DNA of 64,000 nucleotides, taken from NCBI GenBank assembly GCA_963995505.1, contig OZ023198.1, forward strand, positions 8,857,141-8,921,140, given 5' to 3'. Under the pieces are notes generated by a model. It ran no database searches, was not told where the DNA came from, and saw nothing but the letters and a program-made list of their open reading frames with translations. Positions 44,622-57,499 of the stretch are shown here, in pieces; positions within the stretch are counted from its first letter, which is position 1, and each line of letters begins with the position of its first letter. The DNA is from Hypericum androsaemum. Lineage: Eukaryota; Streptophyta; Magnoliopsida; Malpighiales; Hypericaceae. The position numbers and the translations under genes are program-made.

Positions 44622-47600
44622 TCATACAAAGGACATCGCTTTGTCTGTTTGCAAAGCATCATGAATAACCAAAGGAATAAACGAGAACACTACTTCAGAT
44701 CTTCCTGCTGGCAACAGCATTTTTGACAGAACATAAGCAGGAACATTCGCTTCTCTTCTGGCATAGACAAAACAATGGTCGTGAAAGGAAGAGCAAGCCG
44801 TAGCGCAGCCTGATGTGAGAATGCTGAGATCACTGCGATCCGAGGTCGGGTTGTTTAGGGCCAGAATAAGTGGTTGACAATCCGACTCGAAGATCACCTT
44901 CGTATAGCCCTGTCGAGTCGCTACTGAAATTCCCAGAGCCAGGGCATGAGCCTCCATGAGAGTTAGGTGAATCACAACTGGTAAAGAACGGACAACCGCC
45001 AATAGGAAGTCTCCTTGACTGTCTCTTGCAATGGCACTCACCTGACCCCCGCCTGATGGGGCAACCCCCGCATCCATGTTGATCTTGACCCACCCCATCT
45101 CTGGAGGTTTCCAACGGGTACATCTCGAAGGACGTGGCGCTGGGTCTCTCATATTCGCAAGCAGGAAATCCTCCCCGAACCGAAGTGCTCTTTCCATTTC
45201 TTTGGGGACATTGATCGTTGATGGGTCCCCAAAAACATAAAAATTATGAATCTTCCATAAGCCCCACAAGCTAGCAACCCACCGGACTTGTTCCTCTACT
45301 GAGGCCACCTCGAGAACCCGAGCTACCGCCGTCACCAAGGGTGAATAAAAAAGATCCCCGAGCTCAAAATACAGGGGGGAGAGGATCTCAATAGTTTTAG
45401 AGCACTCTAGGAACAGATGTTGGATCGTCTCCGGACAAGCATTGCAAAGCGGGCAGATAGGGCTGACCTCCATCCCTCTCTTTAATAAATTTGCCCAAAC
45501 AGGCAAGTTGTTATCCACTACACGCCATAGGAAGGTCCTGAGGAGGGGAGGACCCATGCACTTTCCATAGTCTTGACCAAAAGAATTCACCAACTTCAGG
45601 TCCAGAAGGAAGTCCTGATCAATTCCACTAGTTCGCAAAGTCTTGATGATACCCACTTTTCACATTATATAGGCCATTAGAAGAGAACTTCCATCTGAGA
45701 ACGTCTTCTAGACAATGGTTGCTAGTAGGGATGGTCTTAATTCGGGCAGCATCTTCCTCAGAAAATAATGAGTCAATAAGTGCCACATTCCACTCGTTGG
45801 AGTCCGCCACTTTGAGCTCAGAAATCTGTTGAAAGAAATCCGAGCCCGGATATCTATAGCATGAGTGGTCCAGAGTGGCGGACGGGATCCAGTTATCCCT
45901 CCAGATGTTAATATTATGTCCGCTGCCTACCCGCCATTCAAGACCAGATCCCAATAGGTCCAGTCCTGCCCGGATACTTCGCCATGCATAACTAGGTTGG
46001 TAACCCACTACAGAATCCAGTAAACTCGTACGGGGAAGTATCGTGCTTTCAGAATACAAGCTGGAAGTGACTCCGGGTCGGAGATCAAGCGCCAGGCTTG
46101 TTTCGCTAACATGGCACAATTGAAATTGCAAAGCCTGCGGAACCCCATACCTCCATCTCGTTTAGAACGACATAAACGAGCCCAACTTCGCCAATGAATC
46201 TTCCTCTCCCCCTTGGAGCTACCCCAAAAGAAGTCACATAAACTTTTCTCAATTCAATCACATGACTCTGCAGGCAAGAGAAAACAGCTCATAACATACG
46301 TTGGGATCGCCTGAAGCACAGACTTGATAAGGGTTTCACGCTCACCTAGAGACAGGTATTGCACCTTCTAGTTCCCCACCTTATCACGAATACGCTCCTC
46401 CAGGGAAGAGAAAACCAGCCGCTTCGAACGGCCAAGGACTGTGGGAAGGCCAAGGTATCTTTCTTGGCCATCCGAGAGTCTCATGCCCAACGAAGTACAC
46501 ATGCGATCTTGAGTTTGTTGTGATATGTTCCTGCTGAAAGTGATTGAACTCTTCTGAATATTAACTTTTTGCCCCGATGCTCGTTCATATGTAGACAACA
46601 AATTCATAATTGTATGCAGTTCCCCATCTGAGGCACGGGCAAACACGAGAGAATCATCAGCAAAGAATAAGTGTGTGATAGGTGGGGCTGACCTTGCTAC
46701 CTGTATCCCATGAATTTGGCCAGAGATTTGAGCTCGCTGAATAAGAGTAGCTAAACCCTCTACACAGAAGAGGAAGAGATAAGGCGAGAGGGGATTACCC
46801 TGTCGAAGCCCCCGACTTGGCTGAAAAGATTGCCCCAATACGCCATTGACACGGAGGCTATACTGCACTGAAGATACACATCGCATGATAAGTGCAACAA
46901 AATTAGCATCAAACCCCAGAGCCAACATCATCTTTTTTTAAAATTGCCACTCCATCCTGTCATAAGCCTTCGCCATATCTAATTTTAAAGCACAGAATCC
47001 GCGACCAGTAGTCTTCTTCTTTTTCTTCAGATAGTGAAAGACTTCAAATGCCACCAGAGTGTTATCAGAAATAAGTCGACCCGGGACGAGAGCACTCTGG
47101 TTCTCATGGATGATGTCAGATAAGAAGACCTTGAGTCTATTGGTAATAGACTTTGTTACCAGTTTCATCACCACGTTGCATAAGCTGATCGGTCGAAAAT
47201 CAGCACAAACGGTAGGGTGTTTTACCTTCGGGATGAGGCTAATGATAGTTTTATTGATGGGACCTGGGTCAGCATCATCGTTGAGGATTGAAAGAACCGA
47301 CTCCGTAACTGCACTTTCAACAATGTGCCAGAACTCCTGATAGAAAAGAGGGGACATACCGTCTGGTCTAGGAGCCTTTGTGGGATGCATTTGGTTGAGG
47401 GCTGTAAGGACATCCTGTGGTGTATATGGTCTAGTAAGCTCGGTGTTCATCCCACTGGTTACTCTCGGGGTAACATTGTCGGTGATGGTCTCCACCTGCA
47501 CACAACCTGCAGAAGAAAAAAGAGAAACGTAAAAGTCCCTAAGGACCTCTTGGATACCTACCTCATCCACCACCTCTAACCCCTCGTCATTCATAATCCT

Positions 47601-48722
47601 CACAATTTTATTCCTAGACCGTATATGACTAGCTTTCTGGTGGAAAAAATGGGTGTTCCTATCCCCTTCCCTAAGCCAATCAACCTTTACCCGCTGAGCC
47701 CACATCATCTCTTCTCTCGCCAGCAGTTCATCACGAGCTTTTAGACAATCGGCGAGTCGGATCTTCAAACCCGCCGTAAGCCGAGAGGACAGGAGATCAC
47801 AGATTTCTTTATCCAATTGCCGTATAGTAAATTTCACATTCCCAAATACCTCCCTGTCCCAGTTTCTCAATACTGCCGCACATGATGCCAACCGAGTGGT
47901 CAGATCTGCCCCAGGTAGCGGGGAATTCCATCCATCCCCGACTTGTTGGTGAATATTTTCATGCCTCAACCACATTTTCTCAAAATGAAACCTCCTGCTA
48001 ATAGGTTGAATAGCCTCCTTGCGAACTTGACAAAATAGGGGACTATGATCTGATCCCACACGAGCTCTAGCTTCGACAGTAGTAGCCGGGAAAAGCTCCC
48101 TCCATTCTGGATTAACCACCACCCTGTCCAGCTTGCATTCGATATGCTGCTCATCCTCCTGTCCGTTACTCCACGTATAAACTAAACTCGACTGGCTCAA
48201 TTCATCAAGGGAACTACTTTGCAGTGCCTCAGAAAAGGCTACCATGCGGGACGCAGGAATCAATCGGCCACCTCGCTTCTCCGTCAAGGATAAAATTTCT
48301 TTAAAGTCGCCTCCGCAAATCCAAAGGAGTGACGATTGGGCTTTGAGATGACGTAATAACGACCAAGAACGGTGCCTGTCCTCAGTTCTAGGCCAACCAT
48401 AAAAACCTGACAACCTCCACGGAATAGCCTCATTCACAGTTACATCAATATGGTGCTTCGAAAAAGACAAAAGATGTATCGGAACTTCTCTTCGCCATAA
48501 AAGGATTAAACCGCCACGACGCCCCCTGCCAATACCATCGCATGCCACATATATGCCACACTCGAAGCCAATACGCCATTTTAACCTGTCAGCTTCATTT
48601 TCTTTTAACTTCGTCTCAGATAAGAAACACACCTGGGGAGTGCAGGCATTCAACAACCTGCGGAGCTCAAGAACCGCCTCGGGACTCCCCAACCCTCGGC
48701 AGTTCCACCATAAGATATTCAT
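44622..48722 (-). pseudogene. LINE ORF2: endonuclease, reverse transcriptase, RNase H
   Basis: The - strand starts MNILWWNCRGLG at 48722. The AP-endonuclease holds FLSETK, GDFKEI (usually GDFNEI), LDRVV and SDHSPL. Reverse transcriptase follows with RPDGMSPLFYQEFW, DFRPISLCNV, ALKLDMAKAYDRMEW, GLRQGNPLSPYLF and FFADDSLVFARA. The zf-RVT region reads LRTFLWRVVDNNLPVWAN..CPLC. C-terminal RNase H has MDAG, LMEAHALAL and FESDC. Inactivating changes: a TAA where Leu is expected at about 46935 and a TAG where Trp is expected near 46366, both in frame; then frame changes between 46370 and 46130 and near 45650. About 1300 residues in all, as expected for plant L1 ORF2. Confidence 0.93.
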
Positions 48723-49038
48723 GGCTCATGGCGGGGCTGAACCTCAGCCTCCGCCAGAAGAAGGAATTCGCCATCACACCCTGAAGCCAAACTTTGTTTT
48801 TTGCTAACATGGGCTTGATCATCCGAATCCAGTAACTACTTCCGCTTTGCATTACCAATCTCATCCACATCTTTCATCGAGGAATCCCCACTGTCATTAG
48901 GGTGGCGCGCTCTCCTCCTCCACGCCCGTATTGACCCACTCGACAGAGAGGCATTCAGGCCTGTCCCAGCACCCGAATCTGACACAGCCTCAATCTCTGG
49001 GCTAGTGGTAGTAGGGATGATATGGGTGGTAGACGGAG

Positions 49039-50931
49039 TTAAGTGGGTGGATGGAGCTTTGTTGGGTGTAGATTGGGGTACCGAGGTAGGGTTGTTAAGT
49101 GGATGTGTGGGAGGGGTAGTCTGGGCAGGGCTATCAGCAGTGGACGGGTTTCGGAGAGGGGGAGGGACATATTTTGGTGTGGGGTTGACGGGTCGGGTTT
49201 CAGTTTCGGTTGCTTAAAACTCATTCTTCAATACACACCTCAACCGGATTGTAGATAAACATTTTTTAGAGCACTTGCAATTGATTTATGTATTTGATGA
49301 GGTAGATTTTTTATATCATATGTTATTTGGATTCATTGAGTTTGATTAATCCCAATTTGAAAGGTGACAAAGCTCTGTATAAATATTTAACACTGTTATG
49401 TTTTCAAGAATTCGAATTCGAGAACTTGTAAAAATAGAAAGAAGATGAATTGTGAACGATATTAATTAGAATTTCGTCGTGTGATGGGACGGTAATTAAG
49501 GATCTCAGACTCTCTGGAATAATTAGAGTTCGATCGGATCGCCGTTACGCTCACACGGAGATGGCAAGACAGAGAGATACAATATATTGCATGCATTAAT
49601 GGTCAGTTACTACAATATATTGCATAACCTTTTATCCGGGTCAAAGAAACCGACGAGGCACCAAAGGGGAGAGATGATAGATAAGTCATGTCTCATTTTG
49701 TGTCCTCCTTTTATTGGTCTGAAGTAAATGTTAGTATGGCCCAAGACGTGCAATATTTATTTATTTATTTTATGATAAGATTAATTTAGGTTTCATCGAA
49801 GATTAAACAAATCATGTTGCAATATACTGACGATACCTTACTAATGTGTCCAAAAGATGAGAGTTCTTTGCAACGAATGAATCATATCATGACGGTGTTT
49901 GGTTTGATCTCTAGACTCAAAGCAGAAATTTTATGGTGGACCCTTAATACCAAGTCATTTAGTGATTTGGTATAGACCCACCAATCCCTATTTAACATGT
50001 GTAATGGTTATATATTAGTGAAATATTTGACTAGGATAAACAAATATGGCAACTAAATAAAGATAATATTTTGATTTATGCTTAAAGATATCATTTCTTA
50101 AACTGAATTCTCTAGTTGGCCAATTTAATAACAGCAAGCTAGAGTTAATTAATTTCTTATTAACCAATTGGCGGAACAGTTTGTAGTGGAGGGTAAGTTC
50201 TGGGGATAAGCAGCAGGGTTAGTTTGGAGGGTAGGGGTAGAGGAAGGGGTCATATGGGGTTGCTTGGGGGCCAATGTAGAGGTATCTCCCTCAAGGTCCT
50301 GCATTAAAGCGTCTTTGTTACCTAGCGACCGCCCTTCCGTAATAACACAGACAGGTTGGCTAGCCGCGTACGACTCTGAGTCGCTACCAGAATAATGGTG
50401 GGAACGCCACGGCTGTGCAGATGTCGATGCTGACCTCCCCGGGTCCGAAAACCTTTTAGGCTTCTGAGGAGAAGCTCGAAGCCAAGCTCCGTAGGGGTTT
50501 GTTGATATAGGAGACTGGTCATCTTCAAGTCCCACTTCACAGTCCTTGTCCAAGTGACCAAGATGCCCACACATGTAACAAAAGGACTGTAACTTTTCAT
50601 ACTTGAAATAGACTTCTATCACTTTCCCACCTTGAAATCTGAAGCGCTTCCGACGTGGGAGGGGCTTTGTGACATCCACTAGAGCCCGAATTCGCATAAA
50701 CTTGCCCCGGTATAAGTCTGTGTTATCCCATTCGACAAAAGATCCAATAAGTTGACCAATCGCCTTAGCCGTTGAAAGAGTATACCCTCCTAATGGGAGA
50801 TCATTCACTTGGATCCAAAAGGGGACAGCAAAGAGGCTTACTGAAGATGGTTGTACATCATCCGCAATCGGACTCATGATGATGACATGACGATCGAAAT
50901 GCCAAGGTTGTTCTTGGAGTACCCTATCCAT
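49039..50931 (-). pseudogene. LINE ORF1: DUF4283-like RNA-binding protein with zinc knuckle, interrupted
   Basis: The readable part at 50931-50149 (260 aa) starts inside the DUF4283 domain (VLQEQPWHFDRHVIIM), so its first ATG is not the native start. Then come VSLFAVPFWIQVNDLP and the CCHC knuckle CYMCGHLGHLDKDC (CX2CX4HX4C intact), followed by a Ser/Pro-rich tail. The tail seems to continue at 49224-49039 after an insertion. ORF1 proteins bind LINE RNA in the retrotransposition particle. Confidence 0.85.
49216..50148. other. Composite insertion inside LINE ORF1
   Basis: AT-rich DNA between two ORF1 parts. It contains a degraded - strand SINE (about 49340-49435) and, on the + strand at about 49812-49960, a reverse transcriptase relic reading MLQYTDDTLLMCPKDESSLQ, which corresponds to the YADD motif region of a LINE. 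Ends and target duplication are not clear. Confidence 0.5.
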
Positions 50932-51575
50932 GTCTCTTTTTTCTTACTTTCTTAACTTTCCTAGCTATTTTCTTTATTCTAGTGGGTATAATTTCCAAGC
51001 ATCGCTTAACTCATCAATTACCTAAACATATAATAAGATTTGTGTTCCAGTGGACACTTCAAATAGTTGCCACGTTTTATCATCTTTTGACACTTATCTT
51101 TATTTTACCTTTTTGTTTATCTAGATTAATTTTCTAGTCCTTTGATGCCCACGTAGACAATTCTACTCTTTCCAACAAAATTTATCCTTTGATGCCTAAC
51201 ATACATATTTGGTTTTAATTTTTACTTCATGTCACTTCCGTTTCCAGCCACGTTTCACCATTCCGTTTCTTTTAGTCATAGTTATCTTGACGTGATTGTA
51301 ACAAATTATACCTAACCACATTTTTAAAAATTTTTGATAACCAATTTCTTTATAAATTTTCTAATACATTATATTCTTATCTTACTAAATAACTTAAAAT
51401 ATCTGATTAAATTTAATTAAGTTTAACTAAAATACTTTGTGATATCTGTGATTAATATGTCATAAGATTCTGTGTTATTATCGGCTTATTAAGTTGGATA
51501 ATTTATCAACATATACTAATTTTAGATAACAAAAATGATGAGTTGGAATATGAACAAGGGTTGAACACTATTTGG

Positions 51576-51613
51576 ATTTCCTTCATATGCTTTTCAAAAA
51601 ATTTCCTTCATAT
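51576..51613 (+). mobile_element. Very small poly-A-tailed insertion, 12 nt, with 13-bp target duplication
   Basis: The exact repeat ATTTCCTTCATAT (51576-51588 and 51601-51613) flanks GCTTTTCAAAAA. Confidence 0.6.
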
Positions 51614-51724
51614 TATATTTAAAAAATTTAAGTTTGAAACTCCAACATAATTTATCACCCTCCCTATATCCTCAGAGCAAGTGTTCATTGGTAATTAAGC
51701 CACTCTATAACCCTCTAGAAGACT

Positions 51725-52195
51725 CCTTTCATTAGTTAGTGAACTGTTTCCACGTGCTGCTCTATTTATTTTTCATAAGGTGAAAGCTTTCCATTCGTTG
51801 GAAACGTTTGAATATTTATGTTGTTTGGTAATTGTTCTATTTTCAAAAGCAGATAGTGCCTAACTATATTTGAAGTACAGCGTGTTAAGAATATATATTT
51901 TAATGTGCCTTTCAATTCAATCGCCCGGCCATAAATCAATTCAATGTTTCTAACCCCAAATCACGCCTATTTTTTTCTAACCTACATGATAATAATTATT
52001 GTTGGGACCTATTTTAATAATAGTTCGATTTACATTCAATCAAAATCTTTTTTATATGAATCTACAGTTTTTACTACTTTGAATAACTCATATTCGGTAG
52101 ATCATACCTAATTGTTAGCTCCTTTTTTTTAAGAATTATTTGTTAGCTCGTTAATGTTTCTTTCATTGGGCACCATCTCATGATAATTATAAGTG
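51725..52195 (+). repeat. Dispersed duplicated block, copy 2
   Basis: Similar to 33110-33560 in the same orientation. This copy carries an extra small insertion at 52112-52149 that copy 1 lacks. Confidence 0.65.
52112..52149 (-). mobile_element. Very small poly-A-tailed insertion, 18 nt, with 10-bp target duplication
   Basis: The repeat TTGTTAGCTC (52112-52121 and 52140-52149) flanks 18 nt reading ATAATTCTTAAAAAAAAG on the - strand. The related block at 33508-33530 reads TAATTGTTAGTGTCTG without duplication or insert, which acts as an empty site. Confidence 0.65.
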
Positions 52196-52303
52196 TAAAT
52201 TACTTCAACGGTTTGCTCACCCTATCTCTAGCATCCTTGAGTTTTAAGAAATGATCTTGTAATATCCCGTTTCTAGTTTTATTATACTCGTTGACGTCAT
52301 CAG

Positions 52304-52735
52304 TCAATTTATTATTATTTTATTATTAAAATGACTATTATACCTTGGTCTACCCAAAATTCCGGTCATCTTCTTCGACAATGACCGGTCACCATCTCCG
52401 GCGAAACAAACTCCGACGACATCAAAAAATAGAAAAAACAGACCCAGCAACTCGACTCCATCCAGCGAAAACCAACAAACCCAATTCACAACCAAGGTCA
52501 AGATTCTTATCCAGCAGAAAAAAAAAATGGGTCGAGAGGCAGCGACCTTCTTCCCTTCGAACCAGGCAGTAGCATACAGCAAGGCGCGGAAATGGAGCGC
52601 GACCTCCTCCATCTGCGGTTCTCTTCCCCTAATCGGAGAACTTGAGGTCGGGCATCGTCGGGATTCGACTTCCGTTTCCGCCATTGCCGTCACGAAGAAC
52701 TTGAGACAATGCGATCTCAGATTTTTTGTCTGAAT
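52304..52735. other. GC-richer stretch outside the MULE inverted repeat
   Basis: ORFs on both strands (for example 52304-52753 on the -, 149 codons) match nothing I know. It may belong to the MULE outside the recognisable inverted repeat or be older host sequence. Confidence 0.3.
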
Positions 52736-52739
52736 CATA

Positions 52740-53030
52740 TTACTATTCATCACTTTTTGTAAAAAAAGTGTCCGAATTTAAAGTATTGTGGAGGTGGTGT
52801 TCACGTGGCACGGACGCCAAAAAAAGTCAGTTCTTGGACCAAGATCAGACTTTTTCTGTCGGATGACCAAGATCCGACTTTTCTTGGCGAATCTAACATC
52901 CGGCAGAAAAAGTCGGATCTTGCTCAAGATCCAACTTTTTTTTATTGAATCTTTGTCGATAAAAATCTGTAAAGGACCAAGATCTGACTTTTTTTGTCGA
53001 TTCTTGATCGATAAGCCAATCTGAAATCTG
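52740..53030. repeat. MULE left inverted repeat and subterminal array
   Basis: After the 76-bp core, about seven copies of a GATCCGACTTTTT-like or AAGTCGGATCTT-like word occur in both orientations to about 53030. Confidence 0.75.
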
Positions 53031-53429
53031 TAAAGTAGATTTTCGTTGTTTGGCTATATAAACGAGATACCGAAGCGGTTTTCAATTCATTCGTTGCCTT
53101 GCCATCATTCATCCCTCTCTCCTTTGATCAAGGTAATTAATTTAATTTATATATAAAGTTTGCTTATTATTTATGTATAATTAGTATATTTAAGTTCATA
53201 CGATACATAATGTAAGAGAATGTTAAAAATAATTTGTCTACTTTATGTGGATATTTTAGATATACTAATTTTATGTAAAAATTATCGTCATTTATCAACT
53301 TTTCTCGAAATATTTATAATGTTGAGAACATTGTTCTAGAAATGACCTAGTGGCCCAGGCATATTTTTCGAGTTTCTTATCTGATTGGTTGAAAATTTTG
53401 GGGGTGGGCCTGGTATAAAATTTTATAAC

Positions 53430-53650
53430 CCCATTGGTCTAACCGGTATGGTTAGGTAAATTGGTCAGACCGGTCAAACCATATGGTCCAATTGGTTGTA
53501 TTAATTGAACCAGTCAGATCGGTTGGACCGGTTGGACTGTGAGTTTATTTTTTTGTAATTTCCAACTGGGCCACCGACCGGTCTGATTAGTCTGATGGTC
53601 TGACCGGTTAGATTGTGAGCTTCTTCTCTTGGTAAATTCTGGTCAAATTG
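53430..53650. repeat. MULE inner repeat cluster (GGTCAGACCGGT)
   Basis: Short degenerate repeats of GGTCAGACCGGT and GGTTGGACCGG lie between the left array and the transposase. A matching cluster occurs at 57290-57460 on the other side. Confidence 0.6.
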
Positions 53651-53793
53651 TGTTGTCCGCTTCGTTATCCGACCGGTTGGAAAAAAATGATGGAGAAGAA
53701 TGTATGTTTATATGATATTTTCGTTAATATAAATTATATTTTGTTATTCTAATATGGAATTGCATATTATTTTCTTTTGTTGTAGCCTTAATA

Positions 53794-56346
53794 ATGGCTA
53801 ATCGGATTGTAAGAATAAAGTTGAAATACGATGGAGTAATTTTCAACAACAATGAAACCGGTTTTGATGACGAAGGTGGTGAGAAAGAGAAGTTGAAGTT
53901 TCATGAAGAATTTATCAGATACAATATCTTGCAGAAAAAAGTACATAAAAAGATCCCAATAGGTCCAAATGAAGAATTTGGCCCATTGATATTTAGATGT
54001 CTATTTGGAAGAGGACAATTTGGTCCAATGTTTATTAACGATGATGAAGATGTTAGGATAATGCTATAGACCATGATTAACTTCTTTGGACCAATGGCGA
54101 GGGAGATTAAGCTTACAATTATTGTGAAAAAGAGGTGATTAATGATTACAACTTGTTTGTCGCTGAAGAGAGTATTTTTTAGTGGTGGTGATAATTACTA
54201 TCAAGCTGGTACGTCCACAGGAATGGATGTTGCTCGATTGGTTTGAAAATGATCCTTGAGAGATGGCTCCATATGCCACATATAATTTCGATCGTGAAGA
54301 AGAAGAAGAAGAAGAAGAAGATGTAGAAGACGAAGACGAAGATGAAGATGAAGCAGAAGAAGACGAAGATGAAATAGATAGAGTAGAAGAAGAGGAACAA
54401 CAATACAGAGAACAACAATACGGTCAACTCGCTCTAACTGAGCCTAGTGAACAATCATCAATGACTGCTTATGCTGAAGAATGGGATTGCGACCGATCAA
54501 TAGATGGAAGTTTTTCTGGTTTGTTGAAAGAAGGTACGATTTGGAATAGCAAAGTTGATGCGATGAGGGAGATCTTGGCATTCGTAATGAAAGATGGGCG
54601 CGAGTTTGTCAGAAAAGAAACAAGGTCAGAAACTTTCTCTGTGAAGTGTAAAAAATGGGAGACGGATGATTGCAAATGGAAGATCTATGTGTCACAGGAA
54701 AGAAGGGGTACACTTTTCAGTCCTTGGAAAATAGTGAAACACACCTACCCCCATACATGTGGTCGCCTACGGAAGTCGCAGGATCATAAACAACTCACTT
54801 CTACTTTCATTGCATAAATTATTAAGAAACGGGTAGAGGAACAACCAGAAATTTGAGTGTCCACTATAAGGTCAGAGATCCACGACCATATTCGATATAG
54901 ACCCTCGTATACGAAGACTTGGTGGGCAAAAGAGAAGGCGTTTCAAGATTTATGGGGGAATTGGCAAGAATCTTACAATCGCCTTCCGCAATGGTTTGCG
55001 GCATGCAAGGCAAAGAATCCTGGAACTGTTGTTGAATGGAAATATTTTCACACCCTCCCTGGTTGCGACCATTACGTGGAACCACTGATGCTTGGAACAA
55101 AGATCTTCAAGGGAGTTTTCTGGAGCTTCAAGCCTTGCATTGAAGCTTTCAAACATTGCATGCCTATCTTGGAGATTGATGGAATGTTCTTGTATGGAAA
55201 ATACAAGCATGTCCTCCCAATGCTATAATTCTAATAGCATTTACTCTGGTTGAGGGTGAGAACACGGATAGTTGACCGTGGTTCATGGATCAAGTCCGGA
55301 AGTACGTCACGCCTGGCCAACTCAGAATATGTGTTATTTCTGATCGACATGTAGGCATATTAAAAGCAATGAATACGGAGTATGGTTGGGGAGCAGACAC
55401 TGATACTGCCCATAGATATTGTCTTCGACACGTAGCAAGCAATCTTAACAAATACTTCAAGAACGACGCCACGAAGAATGTCATGAAGATTGCAGGTAAC
55501 ATGCACGGGTGCTTTGTAGTCTAAAACTATTTTACAAGTTGTTGCTCCACATATAATATTATTACTATGTTGGTTGTAAGAATGCAAGCACAACTGTGGA
55601 AGTTGGAAGCTAATATGCGAGAGATATGGAAAGTCGACCAGGAGGTATTCAACTGGATGTATGAACAGGAATTGCCCAAGTGGAGCTTAGCGTGGGGTGG
55701 CGGACGCAGATATGGTAACATGACGACGAATATTGCCGAGTACATAAATATAATCTTCAAAAAAGTTTGTTAAAGAGTGATGGAGCGGTGAGAGGGAAAG
55801 GCCAATGGACACAGAGTGCAGGTTTCTGACAGTACAGTTGGAGCGTGCGCAGTTCGCACTGGATACGATATGAGAAGAAAAAAGGAAGACATAAAATATT
55901 CAGTACATCTTGCCACAGGATTTTATGGCTGCGGCAAATTCCAGACTTACCACTATCCGTGCTCACATGTGATGGCGTGTTGTACTGAACTTGACCTCGA
56001 TTACAAGATGTTTGTGGATAAGTATTATCGCCTAGAAACTACGCAAGCTTGCTACTAACATAAGTTTGTTCCTCTTGGCAATTCTAAATATTGGCCATAT
56101 CCTGAAGACCCAACGGTTCTAAGGCTCATTCCAGATGAAAGATTAGTGAGGGGTAGAGGACAGCCACGGAAGCGCATACAAAATGAAATGGATACGGTGC
56201 CTTTTGTACGCTGTCCACTCTGTAAAGCAAGGGGTCACACAAAAGCCAATTGTACTGATATAAGAGCAGTTGTGGTAGCAAGAGCGGCTATAGCGGCAGC
56301 TGTATCCAGAGGGGCTAGTACGAGTAGACGCCATCGTGGACGTTGA
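53794..56346 (+). pseudogene. MULE transposase, full domain set but decayed
   Basis: N-terminal domain at 53794-54069 (VRIKLKYDGVIFNNNE, then DDEDVRIML, stop). The acidic linker is at 54284-54400 with a (GAA)n tract. MuDR DNA-binding region at 54500-54817 (KEGTIWNSKVDAMREIL, CKWKIYVS). Catalytic part at 54857-55228 (FWSFKPCIEAF, EIDGMFLYGKYK) and 55285-55524 (CVISDRHVGILKAM, TAHRYCLRHVASNL), with the DDE Asp residues in IDG and SDRH. The SWIM zinc finger is near 55930-55990 (CSHVMACC), and a terminal zinc knuckle CPLCKARGHTKANC at about 56209-56250. At least eight stops or frame changes are seen. It cannot make an intact enzyme. Confidence 0.92.
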
Positions 56347-56500
56347 AGTATAACAAATTTGGAACTGGAAGGATTGTACTTTGTAATATTTTGTGAAATT
56401 CAATGTGGGTTGTGTTGAGTATTATGTATTGAACTCTTGAAAGTTCTTTGTAACTGATCGTGAAGTTTAAGTTTTATTTTACTCCATTTTAGCAGAATAA

Positions 56501-56990
56501 TGACGCATTACACTCCTCGCGATGTATTCAAGCTGATGGGTCGGAATTGGTTTTTAGAAGATGAGTATAATTATCCAATGGACCCATCGATGATGAACAC
56601 GCGTGATGTGGTAGAACAATGGTGAATGAATGGACTTACTGTATTGGTCAATCAATTACGTTACGCTCGGAGGCGCAGCGAGTTGGTCTTAAGGTTGTTA
56701 GAGCAAAAGCCATTAACATGTCGCGATTTGATGCTGAATGTTTGCAGAGAGCTCTTTTTCGGATAAGGGAAGAAAATAACCGTATTCAACAGCGTATCAA
56801 CACATATTGGTGAAAACATAGAATTAAAGAGATGATTCAATCAGGTGAACATTAGGAAGCACGACAGTGGATATATATGCTACAACATGGTACATCAGAT
56901 TACGGAAACAAATTCGAATCGGATATTGAAATGTCAGATGAAGACAATTATAAAGGCCTCGTTCTGAACATGAGACACCGTCCATCTCCG
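56501..56990 (+). pseudogene. Second ORF of the MULE, unidentified
   Basis: A reading frame starts MTHYTPRDVFKLMGRNWFLEDE at 56501 and is broken near 56625. It continues in another frame at 56619-56813 (SEAQRVGLKVVRAKAINMSR, ALFRIREENNRIQQRIN), which looks coiled-coil-like. It follows the transposase by 150 bp on the same strand. I do not recognise the family; some Mutator elements do carry a second gene. Confidence 0.45.
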
Positions 56991-57289
56991 TCGGTGTATC
57001 TTCAATAATGTATCCTGATTATCGTTAATCCCTTCACGAACCTCATGGTTCCACACCTCCTGAGAATGGTGCACATCCTGGTGCACTAATACCGACGGAT
57101 CTAAGGGTCCTCCATTCCCTAGAAGATGCCTGTATGGCTATGCCTCCATATCTAAACAACACAATAGACATACAATTCCACTTACCAATATATTAATAAA
57201 ATTAATAAATCTAACAATGTTAAGCATTGAACAATTAGAATATTAATCAGAAAATTAATTCAAATAGCGTTATAAATTGATATAACATT

Positions 57290-57465
57290 TACAATTTTGG
57301 TCGAATCAGTTGGACCATATTTCAGTCAAACCGGTCGGACGAAAATTTGGTCGAACTGATGGTACGAAATTTTAGTCGGACCGGCCAGACCAAAATATCG
57401 ATCGGAATGGTCAGACCAAAATATCGGTCAACCCGATCGGACCAAATAGGTTGAACCTTAATTCA
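57290..57465. repeat. MULE inner repeat cluster, right side
   Basis: Repeated GGTCGGACC, TTTTGGTCGAAC and CAGACCAAAATATCGGTC words, mirroring 53430-53650. Confidence 0.6.
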
Positions 57466-57499
57466 CTAAAAATTATTCTATTAACCAAGACAATTAATC

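Larger units (their letters stand above)
44571..50932 (-). mobile_element. L1-type LINE, nearly full length but 5'-truncated in ORF1
   Basis: The element contains ORF1 and ORF2 on the - strand and ends in a T run on the + strand (44571-44578), its poly-A tail. The flanks share TCTCTTTTTT (44566-44575 and 50933-50942), a likely target duplication that overlaps the tail. ORF1 is interrupted by about 0.93 kb of foreign AT-rich sequence (49216-50148). Of the two LINEs in the window, this one keeps the endonuclease. Confidence 0.9.
50943..52300. other. AT-rich spacer with duplicated block and two small insertions
   Basis: No gene is recognised. Contains the duplicated block 51725-52195 and small insertions at 51576 and 52112. 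Confidence 0.45.

Noticed and set aside
47059..47579. + strand ORFs across the LINE ORF2
   Set aside because: Antisense shadows of endonuclease/RT coding sequence.
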